Origin: JARIHD01 sp036392795
GTDB taxonomy: Bacteria; Patescibacteriota; Saccharimonadia; Saccharimonadales; UBA4665
Assembly: GCA_036392795.1 (NCBI GenBank)
Contig: DASVXH010000041.1
Coordinates: forward strand, 1 to 12,855
DNA length: 12,855 nt
Direction of reading: 5' to 3'
This document shows positions 1 through 4,995 of this stretch, one piece after another (within the stretch, counting starts at the first letter, position 1; the number at the start of each line of letters is the position of its first letter). Both the position numbers and the translations under genes were made by a program. The notes beneath the pieces are model-generated. The model had not been told where the DNA came from and did no database searches. It worked only from the letters and a program-made list of their open reading frames with translations.

Positions 1-350
1 TACGAATAGACTTCGACGCGTCTACCCTGGACTTCAACTTCAAGATGAGGGTAATGTATTTGATAGCCGAGCCTTACAACATCAGCGCCAAGGCGGACAT
101 TTTGGCGCGGGATCTCTTCCTCAACCCTTTCCCCGCCCGACATCTTATACCATATACGAACGCGCTCGCCTCCGTCATCGTCTATCTGATAAAAAACGCC
201 ATTATGTCTGGCGACTACAACCTCTTCTGGTCCGTATAGCGACTTCTGGGGAAGGACATCAAACATACCCGTTTCCACAAAATGGCGATGCCCCTGAGAT
301 ACCTCAGGGGCCCATTCTGGCATATCTTGACCACCAGTCTCATGGGACAT
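1..350 (-). CDS. Hypothetical protein, 5' part only (gene runs off the left edge)
   Basis: On the minus strand an open frame runs from the ATG at 350 to the window edge, about 116 codons without a stop. An in-frame TGA lies just upstream at 366-368, so 350 is the first possible ATG; a second in-frame ATG is at 323 and a third at 266. The visible peptide begins MSHETGGQDMPEWAPEV and is hydrophilic, with an acidic stretch and a run of short alternating hydrophobic segments (VVVARHNGVFYQI, VRLGYQIHY, LEVEVQG) that suggest a small beta-rich domain. I see no signal peptide, membrane segment or catalytic motif, and I do not recognise the family. A TATAAT box with a TG extension sits 9 bases before the ATG, so the message is probably leaderless or nearly so. 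A strong hairpin lies inside the early coding region. Function is unknown. Confidence 0.6.
   Translation of the reverse strand, partial: MSHETGGQDMPEWAPEVSQGHRHFVETGMFDVLPQKSLYGPEEVVVARHNGVFYQIDDDGGERVRIWYKMSGGERVEEEIPRQNVRLGADVVRLGYQIHYPHLEVEVQGRRVEVYS
290..311. repeat. Perfect 9-bp inverted repeat with 4-base loop
   Basis: The arms GCCCCTGAG and CTCAGGGGC flank the loop ATAC. In the leftward message this hairpin lies about 40-60 bases after the ATG at 350, inside the coding region (residues A-P-E-V-S-Q-G). No U-run follows it, so it is not a standard terminator. If translation instead began at the ATG at 266, it would sit in the 5' leader. Confidence 0.6.
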
Positions 351-359
351 AATAGGATT

Positions 360-368
360 ATTATATCA
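360..368 (-). promoter_or_regulatory. Extended -10 promoter for the hypothetical gene starting at 350
   Basis: The minus strand reads TGA-TATAAT, a perfect -10 hexamer with the TGn extension. The hexamer ends 9 bases before the ATG at 350, leaving room for only a 2-3 base leader. No good -35 hexamer is seen at 16-18 bases, which fits the extended -10 class. There is no Shine-Dalgarno sequence. Confidence 0.5.
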
Positions 369-410
369 CAATATTATATTTTCAACCACCCTTGCGCTTG
401 AGGCCATTCT

Positions 411-809
411 TCACCTTAAATCCTCAAGTACTTCGCGAAGATAGGGATCAGTATTGAGCTTAAGTCCATCGGCTACGGTTACCCATTTATAATTCTGGTG
501 CTCGTTACCCAAGCTTACTTCACCAACCATTTCCGCGGTATAGGTAAGCCTCACGACATGTAAGTCAATATCAGCGATGAGGATGTCTTGGGCGGCAATC
601 AGGACGGGCTTGACGCGTAAATCTACGCCGATCTCTTCACGTAGTTCCCTTTTTAACGCTTCTAGCAATTTCTCGGAGGCATCAATGCGCCCACCGGGTA
701 TATCCCACCTAATTCCAGTGCCGTCAGGCAATGACTCACTTCGCTGCAATAAAAGGTACTGACCAGCTTCGTTTTTGATAAGGACCTTAACGCCAACTTG
801 TAACTTCAT
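411..809 (-). CDS. Nudix (MutT-like) hydrolase
   Basis: This 132-residue protein has a complete Nudix box, G-x5-E-x7-REUxEExGU, at about residues 40-62 (G40, E46, R54, E55, E58, E59, G61). The glutamates bind the divalent metal that drives hydrolysis of nucleoside diphosphate-X substrates. The strand before the box (WDIPGG) and the length match single-domain MutT-type enzymes such as 8-oxo-dGTP or dNTP pyrophosphatases, but substrate cannot be read from the motif. It ends in TGA at 411. The ATG at 809 lies 6 bases after a TATGAT box and has no Shine-Dalgarno sequence, so a leaderless message is likely. The gene starts immediately after the tRNA-Asp terminator. In a small genome it may act in nucleotide-pool cleaning, which is inference. 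Confidence 0.9.
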   Translation of the reverse strand: MKLQVGVKVLIKNEAGQYLLLQRSESLPDGTGIRWDIPGGRIDASEKLLEALKRELREEIGVDLRVKPVLIAAQDILIADIDLHVVRLTYTAEMVGEVSLGNEHQNYKWVTVADGLKLNTDPYLREVLEDLR

Positions 810-815
810 GCCCCC

Positions 816-824
816 ATCATAGCA
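816..824 (-). promoter_or_regulatory. Extended -10 promoter for the Nudix gene
   Basis: The minus strand reads TGC-TATGAT, and the hexamer ends exactly 6 bases before the ATG at 809. Transcription starting about 7 bases after the -10 would begin at the A of the ATG. The element abuts the 3' side of the tRNA-Asp terminator. Confidence 0.5.
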
Positions 825-851
825 AAAGAAGCCTCAAATTGAGACTTCTTT
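824..851 (-). terminator. Rho-independent terminator of tRNA-Asp
   Basis: The leftward transcript forms AAAGAAG-U-CUCAA / UUGAG-G-CUUCUUU with a single U-G wobble and a very short loop, ending in a short U-run (UUUU). It begins 13 bases past the encoded CCA of tRNA-Asp, the right place for that transcript's end. Confidence 0.65.
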
Positions 852-864
852 GAAATTACTTATC

Positions 865-941
865 TGGCGGGCCCGACCGGATTCGAACCGGCGATCTTCT
901 CCGTGACAGGGAGACGTGATAGGCCTCTTCACTACGAGCCC
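865..941 (-). tRNA. tRNA-Asp (anticodon GTC)
   Basis: A full cloverleaf is visible. The acceptor arms GGGCTCG/CGGGCCC pair with one G-T wobble. The D-stem is GTGA/TCAC. The anticodon stem TCTCC/GGAGA holds the loop CTGTCAC, which gives anticodon GTC for Asp. The variable loop has 5 bases. The T-arm carries TTCGAAT. The discriminator is G, as expected for tRNA-Asp, and the CCA tail is encoded (865-867). Total length is 77 bases including CCA. It has its own promoter and terminator and so appears to be a single-gene transcript. Confidence 0.95.
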
Positions 942-986
942 AAAATGCTTACATGGCATGCCCGCCATTGCAAGAGAACAGAGGTA

Positions 987-1015
987 ATGATAGCAGACTT
1001 TAACAAAAATCGCAA
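987..1015 (-). promoter_or_regulatory. Sigma70-type promoter of tRNA-Asp
   Basis: On the minus strand TTGCGA (-35) and TATCAT (-10) are separated by 17 bases, and the -10 lies 45 bases before the tRNA 5' end. The -35 begins about 20 bases after the stop of the isomerase gene. An overlapping weak stem (1012-1025) followed by a short T-run might serve as that gene's terminator, but it is not convincing. Confidence 0.55.
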
Positions 1016-1034
1016 CAATTATTGCACCCTACGT

Positions 1035-2105
1035 CTACTGGCCAATGAAGATACGGGGTTTTTGCTGGGTTTTGAGCGGACCAATGTATGCTTCGACGGG
1101 CTTGAAGGTGATAACTATATGCGCAGCCTGCACTCTACTCTCTTCTTTGAGCTTCAGGCGAAGGATCTCGAGACCGCTTCCTGTGTTCACAATTTTGGAG
1201 GTCTCGCCTACATCCATCTTGAACAAAGTATCAATAACTTGGGGTGACAGGTTGCGGTCAGAGGGACTAATATCGTAGCCGTAGTCGCCGCCGTTATCCT
1301 TAGTTGCCGGGTCACTGGAATACTGTTTGGCAACAGCGGCAAAATCTTCGCCGTTCAGCAAGCGTTGATGCGCCTCTGCCGCACGAGTATGCGCCTCTGC
1401 ATCAAGGGTAGAGACAACTTTTTGACTTAGAAGCTGTTGCTTTAGCTCACGCTTGAAATCTGCTACGGACCAGCCCCAGAATTCGCGCAGCACATCTTCG
1501 AATACTTGATCGTTGCTACCTAGGCGATTTTGATCACGCACCAAGTGAATGGCATCCTCTAACTCGCGGTCGCTGATCGATATCTTCTTGGCATCAGCAA
1601 GTTCTTTGATGTAAGCATAGTCCACAACCCTGCTCATAGCTCGTTTGCGGAATTCGGCCAATTGCTGCCTGCCGGACTCACTAGAAAAATCAACTTTTTG
1701 CTGCGTCTGGTAATAGTGAATGTAGTGGCGCAATTCGAACAAATAATTTTCGTAGGCGACCATCCGGCCACTAGCCTTAGCCACAGGGAACGGTATAATC
1801 TGTGAAACGCGGTAAATAAAAGTGTTGGACGACTGAAATTTATAGAGCGCCAGCAGACAGTAAGTAAAGAAGGCAACGATCATCGCCACCAATAAACTGA
1901 TCGAAATTATGACCACTCGGTGTTTGGAGTGTTGTAGCGGATAAATGTATTTACGTGCACTGGATAGCACCTCTTCGCGGTGCTCGGCAACTGTCTCATT
2001 GGTAATACGAGGAATACCTGCGGCGTTTTCGGCCGCTTCTGGCCCCTGTTTTTTACGCAAACTGCGCGGGCGTTTTTTTAGAATACGTTTAACTTTATCC
2101 TTCAT
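1035..2105 (-). CDS. Membrane-anchored SurA/PrsA-like peptidyl-prolyl isomerase (parvulin type)
   Basis: This 356-residue protein would help fold exported proteins outside the membrane. It has a very basic N-terminal tail (residues 1-20), a single membrane segment at about 64-88, and a helical SurA_N-like chaperone region (about 112-235) with IKELADAKKISISDRELEDA. The parvulin core follows, with LLNGEDFAAVAKQYSSDP (249-266), GGDYGY (272-277) and VGETSKIVNTGSGLEIL (299-315). The usual first strand with its histidine (xAxHILV) is missing from the front of this core. A matching strand, VQAAHIVITF, sits at the C-terminus (325-334). The final-strand histidine is replaced by Glu313. I chose the ATG at 2105, which overlaps the stop of the preceding PH-domain gene by 11 bases; a TTG at 2120 would add five residues. 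The overlap suggests translational coupling. The family is fairly sure; catalytic activity is not. Confidence 0.85.
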   Translation of the reverse strand: MKDKVKRILKKRPRSLRKKQGPEAAENAAGIPRITNETVAEHREEVLSSARKYIYPLQHSKHRVVIISISLLVAMIVAFFTYCLLALYKFQSSNTFIYRVSQIIPFPVAKASGRMVAYENYLFELRHYIHYYQTQQKVDFSSESGRQQLAEFRKRAMSRVVDYAYIKELADAKKISISDRELEDAIHLVRDQNRLGSNDQVFEDVLREFWGWSVADFKRELKQQLLSQKVVSTLDAEAHTRAAEAHQRLLNGEDFAAVAKQYSSDPATKDNGGDYGYDISPSDRNLSPQVIDTLFKMDVGETSKIVNTGSGLEILRLKLKEESRVQAAHIVITFKPVEAYIGPLKTQQKPRIFIGQ

Positions 2106-2640
2106 TTTCCTGTTCTTCAATCTCTAGTTCGCGTGGCTCACTGTATGGACTAGCGCTCACGCCTTGCTCGCGCAAAATTTCGAGCAATTTTTTTTGAATC
2201 TTGGCAGGATGCGGAATTTCATGGATAACCAAGTCTCCCACAAATGTCTGCATCATAATTGTACCAAACCCCAACAAGGTCTCTTGCAAACCCGCCACCT
2301 GATAGTTTACCATCTGTATCTGATTCAATCCCATATCGATAACGCTCTTGTGGAAAAAACCTTTTTGCGTCACCTGAATTAAACGTTTGTCGGTCACAAT
2401 AAACACACTAAAATACCAGGTGACCCAGGATGGCAACATGATAATGGCTCCAAGCACGAGTCCTCCCAGCACTCCCAAAAGAAATGCCATATAGGTTGCC
2501 TGCCAGAAAACTACCAGCGATCCCAGCAGAACACACAGAAGACCAGATATAAGTCCTTTGCGCATCACTACCGGGTGCTTACGAAACACAAACAGCACTT
2601 CTTCGTCGTCAAACTGATCGGCAAATGCTTTTTTCGCCAT
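2095..2640 (-). CDS. Membrane protein with bacterial PH domain (YdbS/DUF304-like)
   Basis: This 181-residue protein has two closely spaced hydrophobic segments (about 29-49 and 52-70), then a bacterial pleckstrin-homology-like beta domain (about 75-157). The domain contains the typical pattern YFSVFIVTDKRLIQV, a turn, then a strand-rich part with IPHPAKIQKKLLEIL as the closing helix. The C-terminal tail is acidic. Family members are membrane proteins of largely unknown role, possibly scaffolds at the membrane. The gene overlaps the start of the isomerase gene by 11 bases, so the two are probably one operon acting at the cell envelope. A TATAAT at 2681-2686 would give a leader of about 35-40 bases; there is no strong -35. 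It could also be read through from tRNA-Arg, which ends 61 bases upstream. Confidence 0.8.
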   Translation of the reverse strand: MAKKAFADQFDDEEVLFVFRKHPVVMRKGLISGLLCVLLGSLVVFWQATYMAFLLGVLGGLVLGAIIMLPSWVTWYFSVFIVTDKRLIQVTQKGFFHKSVIDMGLNQIQMVNYQVAGLQETLLGFGTIMMQTFVGDLVIHEIPHPAKIQKKLLEILREQGVSASPYSEPRELEIEEQENEG

Positions 2641-2701
2641 AGTGCTATCTGTATAATCCCCTCTGTCAGTCTTTCCTGCTATTATACCGGAAAATGTAAT
2701 T

Positions 2702-2776
2702 TGGTGCCCCCACCACGATTCGAACGTAGAGCTTCTCCTTAGGACGGAGTTGTTTTATCCATTGAACTATGGGGGC
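2702..2776 (-). tRNA. tRNA-Arg (anticodon CCT)
   Basis: The acceptor arms GCCCCCA/TGGGGGC pair perfectly. The anticodon loop GTCCTAA gives anticodon CCT (Arg, reading AGG), on the stem CTCC/GGAG. The variable loop has 4 bases, the T-arm is CTACG-TTCGAAT-CGTGG, the discriminator is A, and CCA is encoded. Length is 75 bases with CCA. The D-stem (GTTC/AAAC) has one C-A mismatch and the anticodon stem has an outer A-A mismatch. No clear dedicated promoter is seen; a long hairpin ends 7 bases before its 5' end. Confidence 0.93.
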
Positions 2777-2783
2777 AAGTAAG

Positions 2784-2817
2784 GAAAGATAGATTGTGTT
2801 TACATAATCTATCTTTC
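2784..2817. repeat. Perfect 12-bp inverted repeat just upstream of tRNA-Arg
   Basis: The arms GAAAGATAGATT and AATCTATCTTTC flank a 10-base loop. With one G-T pair the stem could extend to about 16 bp with almost no loop. In the leftward transcript it is followed by CCTTACTT, only moderately U-rich, so it could be a weak ndk terminator or a processing site ahead of the tRNA. Confidence 0.7.
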
Positions 2818-2913
2818 TGAGCGCGCCCACACTCTGGCGAGCAAGCGACATAGTGTGGGCAACCAAAGAATTCAACCCTCAGCTGCGAAGCAGATGGGCG
2901 AAGGACCTTCTTT
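2784..2913 (-). other. Structured spacer with four inverted repeats between ndk and tRNA-Arg
   Basis: This 157-base spacer (2777-2933) has no credible gene. It packs four inverted repeats: GAAGG-a-CCTTC at 2900-2910; an imperfect stem at 2876-2898 around CTGC-gaa-GCAG; 9-bp arms GCCCACACT/AGTGTGGGC at 2825-2833 and 2852-2860; and 12-bp arms at 2784-2795 and 2806-2817. AAAGAA at 2865-2870 can also pair with TTCTTT at 2908-2913, which competes with the first hairpin. Part of this may be the ndk terminator, but no hairpin is followed by a clean U-run. It may be a small RNA or a processed 3' UTR; that is inference. Confidence 0.4.
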
Positions 2914-2933
2914 CATTTTAAAGTACGGACAGT

Positions 2934-3437
2934 CTACGACTTCGGCTGCGTAAAGTGCGCGTGGACATTATCGTAATCTACCATTTCGCTCTCGCTAAAC
3001 CAGTGAGCGATCTCTTTCTCGGCCTCGCTAGCATCAGCGGAGGCATGGATTACATTTGGTACACCACGCTTGACATTGGTAGCCTGGCCGTACGTCATGT
3101 GCGAGTAATCACCCCTGATAGTGCCCGGCTGGGCAGCCTTCGGCTCGGTAGGTCCAACCATTTTGCGAACCAATTCCACGGCCTCAACCCCCTCAAGCAC
3201 CATGGCAATAACCGGACCTTGCTGCATTTCGCGTAATTGAGTTTCAAAAATTTCGTCGCCCTTCCGGCTTTTTAGTCCGCCAATACCCTCATAGTGGTGA
3301 AAGAATTGATCGTAGTCGGGTTGCAGCATTTTAGCGCCAACAATTTTTAGGCCGACTCGCTCAAAGCGCGTCAGGACTTCACCAACTATACCGCGCATCA
3401 CTGCATCTGGCTTAAAAATAATCAGGGTTCGTTCCAT
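2934..3437 (-). CDS. ndk: Nucleoside diphosphate kinase
   Basis: The enzyme transfers the terminal phosphate of ATP to other NDPs through a phosphohistidine. The protein opens with the family signature ERTLIIFKPDAVMRG. The active-site histidine is His131 in NVIHASAD, which corresponds to the usual NxxHGSDS; the nucleotide-binding GTIRGDY is at about 105-111. At 167 residues it is longer than the usual 140-155. The extra residues lie mainly between GTIRGDY and the catalytic His (SHMTYGQATNVKRGVP, where most members have a shorter linker), with a slightly extended tail. The ATG at 3437 has a good AAGGA Shine-Dalgarno 6 bases upstream and a TATAAT at 3469-3474. It appears monocistronic, bounded by a terminator upstream and the structured spacer downstream. 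Confidence 0.95.
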   Translation of the reverse strand: MERTLIIFKPDAVMRGIVGEVLTRFERVGLKIVGAKMLQPDYDQFFHHYEGIGGLKSRKGDEIFETQLREMQQGPVIAMVLEGVEAVELVRKMVGPTEPKAAQPGTIRGDYSHMTYGQATNVKRGVPNVIHASADASEAEKEIAHWFSESEMVDYDNVHAHFTQPKS

Positions 3438-3468
3438 TAGAAATCCTTACATTACTAGTATCTGCCCT

Positions 3469-3474
3469 ATTATA
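3469..3474 (-). promoter_or_regulatory. ndk: -10 element of the ndk promoter
   Basis: A perfect TATAAT lies on the minus strand 31 bases before the ndk ATG. The leader carries AAGGA 6 bases before the start. No close match to the -35 consensus is seen; the best candidate is the AT-rich TTATTT at 18 bases. Confidence 0.45.
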
Positions 3475-3490
3475 ACAGATGTAGGCCTCA

Positions 3491-3523
3491 ATAAATAAGA
3501 TAAAGGCCGGAATGTATCCAGCC
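3491..3523 (-). terminator. Rho-independent terminator of the SVRITA-repeat gene
   Basis: The leftward transcript forms GGCUGGA-UACAU-UCCGGCC, a 7-bp stem with one U-G pair, followed by UUUAUCUUAUUUAU. It lies 25 bases after the stop of the repeat gene and separates it from ndk. Confidence 0.75.
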
Positions 3524-3548
3524 TCTTCCTAGAAATGATCTACTAACA

Positions 3549-3935
3549 CTAAGCAGCAACAGCCAATAGGTCCCTATTGTCGTGCGCGGTTATCCGGACG
3601 CTATCGTCCAGGGCGGTAATTCTCACACTGTCTTCTGCGGTAATTCGCACGCTTTCATCCTGCGCAGTAATGCGGACGCTGTCGTCATCGGCGGTAATAC
3701 GTACACTTTCATCAAGTGCAGTCCATCCCAACTCTTGAGCCCAGAGCATAAAGTGACGACTTTCTTTCGATTCCTGTTCCCAAAGAGAAAAGTCATGTGC
3801 TTCTTGCAGTTCCTTGGCTGCTTTCGTCCAATCTGTCGAAAGCTGGGGAAGAAATTTCCAGTCAGTTGGCATTTCGGCGCCCTGCCAATCGTTTGGCATT
3901 TGGGCCAATTCCCGGCGTAGTATTAGCTTATTCAT
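3549..3935 (-). CDS. Orphan small repeat protein with five SVRITA units
   Basis: I do not recognise this 128-residue protein. It is built almost wholly of short repeats. Residues 13-40 hold three units of [M/L]-[P/S]-[N/T]-D-W (DW at 16-17, 25-26, 35-36). Residues 49-68 hold two units of FxLWxQE (FSLWEQE, FMLWAQE). Residues 75-119 hold five units of D-x-SVRITA, spaced 9, 9, 8 and 9 residues (Ser at 77, 86, 95, 103, 112). The tail is NRDLLAVAA. There is no signal peptide, membrane segment or cysteine, so it is probably cytoplasmic. The ATG at 3935 is preceded by AAGGA 9 bases upstream; a TTG at 3941 is too close to that site. It has its own terminator and stands alone, divergent from xer. A repeated beta-strand/acidic-turn structure or an array of binding sites is possible; both are guesses. 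Confidence 0.7.
   Translation of the reverse strand: MNKLILRRELAQMPNDWQGAEMPTDWKFLPQLSTDWTKAAKELQEAHDFSLWEQESKESRHFMLWAQELGWTALDESVRITADDDSVRITAQDESVRITAEDSVRITALDDSVRITAHDNRDLLAVAA
3576..3713 (-). repeat. Array of five D-x-SVRITA peptide repeats
   Basis: The five SVRITA hexapeptides are identical as protein but differ as DNA. Serine uses AGT/AGC, valine GTA/GTC/GTG, alanine GCC/GCG/GCA, and the five arginines use five different codons (CGT, CGC, CGA, AGA, CGG). The array is therefore a protein-level repeat, not a recent minisatellite. Confidence 0.9.
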
Positions 3936-4023
3936 GGTCAAAAATCCTTATTTAATAAAGATTTAATGTTAAGTATCTTACATTTTATGACTTTTTCACG
4001 ACGCATGCAAGCATAAAATATCG

Positions 4024-4029
4024 TAGAAT
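4024..4029 (+). promoter_or_regulatory. Possible -10 element of the xer gene
   Basis: TAGAAT ends 6 bases before the ATG at 4036, the same spacing as the proposed leaderless genes. A second candidate, TAAAAT, lies about 11 bases further upstream. No TG extension, no good -35 and no Shine-Dalgarno are present. The 100-base divergent spacer (3936-4035) is AT-rich and otherwise shows nothing clear. Confidence 0.3.
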
Positions 4030-4035
4030 ATATTC

Positions 4036-4956
4036 ATGAAGTTCAGCAAAGCCAAAGTTGATTTCCTGGAATATATGGAAATCGAACAAAACCGGTCACA
4101 AAAGACCATCCGCAACTACGATCACTATCTGACACGACTCATAGATTTTGCTGGCGATATCGACATCAAGGACATTACACCCGAACTGGTGCGTAAATGG
4201 CGACTTTGGCTCAATCGCCTGGGCACCAACACATCCGATGAACTCGGAAAAACAACGCTCAATTATCACCTGATAGCGTTGCGCAGTTTTTTAAAATTTT
4301 GTGCCAAATACGATATACCCGCCCTGGGAAAAGACAAAATCGAATTAGCACGCACCAAACGCAGCCAGGTCACCTTTTTAAACGAAGACGAACTGGCACG
4401 ACTATTTTCGCAGCCTGATATTACTAAATCGAATGGGTTGCGTGACCGTGCGATACTGGAACTACTATTCTCAAGCGGACTGCGTGTTTCGGAACTAGTG
4501 GGATTAGACCGCGATCATATCAATCTAAAGCGCCGCGAATTTATGGTGCGTGGTAAGGGCCAAAAAGACCGTCCGATTTTTATTAGCCCGCACGCCGCAG
4601 AATGGATCACCGCCTATTTGAGCACAAGGGACGACAATACCCGGCCCCTCTTTGTGCGGTACAGCGGGCGTAAAACCATTGATTTGAGCGGTAATTATCA
4701 CCGTCTAACCGCGCGTAGTATTCAACGTCTCGTGAGCCGCTATGCCCTACTGGCAGGCATCACCAAACACGTGAGTCCACACACCTTGCGTCACTCTTTT
4801 GCCACTGATCTGTTAATGAATGGGGCCGATCTACGCTCGGTCCAAGCAATGTTAGGTCATAGTAACATTTCGACGACACAGGTCTACACACACGTGACCG
4901 ACCCTCACCTAAAGAGTATTCACGAACGTTTTCATAGCAATAATGTCAACGAGTAG
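4036..4956 (+). CDS. xerC: XerC/XerD-type tyrosine recombinase
   Basis: This 306-residue protein has the normal Xer length and two-domain layout. The N-terminal core-binding domain (about 1-100) contains KTIRNYDHYLTRLIDF. The catalytic domain (about 110-300) carries the full set of active residues: Arg150 in SSGLRVSEL, Lys174 in VRGKGQKDR, His249 and Arg252 in PHTLRHSF, His275 in MLGHSNIS, and the nucleophile Tyr284 in TQVYTHV. Such enzymes resolve chromosome dimers at dif; many small genomes carry a single one. XerC and XerD cannot be told apart from sequence alone, so the symbol is provisional. No direct repeats, excisionase or phage genes are nearby, so a housekeeping role is more likely than a mobile-element integrase. 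It is the only plus-strand gene here and converges on the minor-pilin operon with a 39-base gap and no clear terminator. Confidence 0.93.
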   Translation: MKFSKAKVDFLEYMEIEQNRSQKTIRNYDHYLTRLIDFAGDIDIKDITPELVRKWRLWLNRLGTNTSDELGKTTLNYHLIALRSFLKFCAKYDIPALGKDKIELARTKRSQVTFLNEDELARLFSQPDITKSNGLRDRAILELLFSSGLRVSELVGLDRDHINLKRREFMVRGKGQKDRPIFISPHAAEWITAYLSTRDDNTRPLFVRYSGRKTIDLSGNYHRLTARSIQRLVSRYALLAGITKHVSPHTLRHSFATDLLMNGADLRSVQAMLGHSNISTTQVYTHVTDPHLKSIHERFHSNNVNE

Positions 4957-4995
4957 TCACCTTATCTGAATGAGACCGCGCCAACCAACTATGGC

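Noticed and set aside
45..239. Plus-strand open frame at the left edge
   Set aside because: It is antisense to a longer minus-strand frame that has a promoter-like box and reaches the window edge; no ribosome-binding site or recognisable motif.
903..1247. Plus-strand 114-residue open frame
   Set aside because: It overlaps tRNA-Asp and the 3' end of the isomerase gene on the opposite strand and has no start signals.
2666..2875. Minus-strand 69-residue open frame
   Set aside because: It runs through the whole tRNA-Arg gene and the hairpin spacer, so it is an accidental frame.
2881..2925. Fourteen-codon frame (MKEGPSPICFAAEG) after ndk
   Set aside because: There is no ribosome-binding site and the sequence is fully explained by the hairpins; too short to support as a gene.
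3576..3713. CRISPR-like or minisatellite DNA repeat
   Set aside because: The repeat exists only at the protein level; the DNA copies differ at most synonymous positions and there are no spacers.
4036..4956. Integrase of a mobile element inserted next to a tRNA
   Set aside because: The protein is a typical full-length Xer; the nearest tRNA is more than 1.2 kb away, and no attachment-site repeats, excisionase or cargo are visible.
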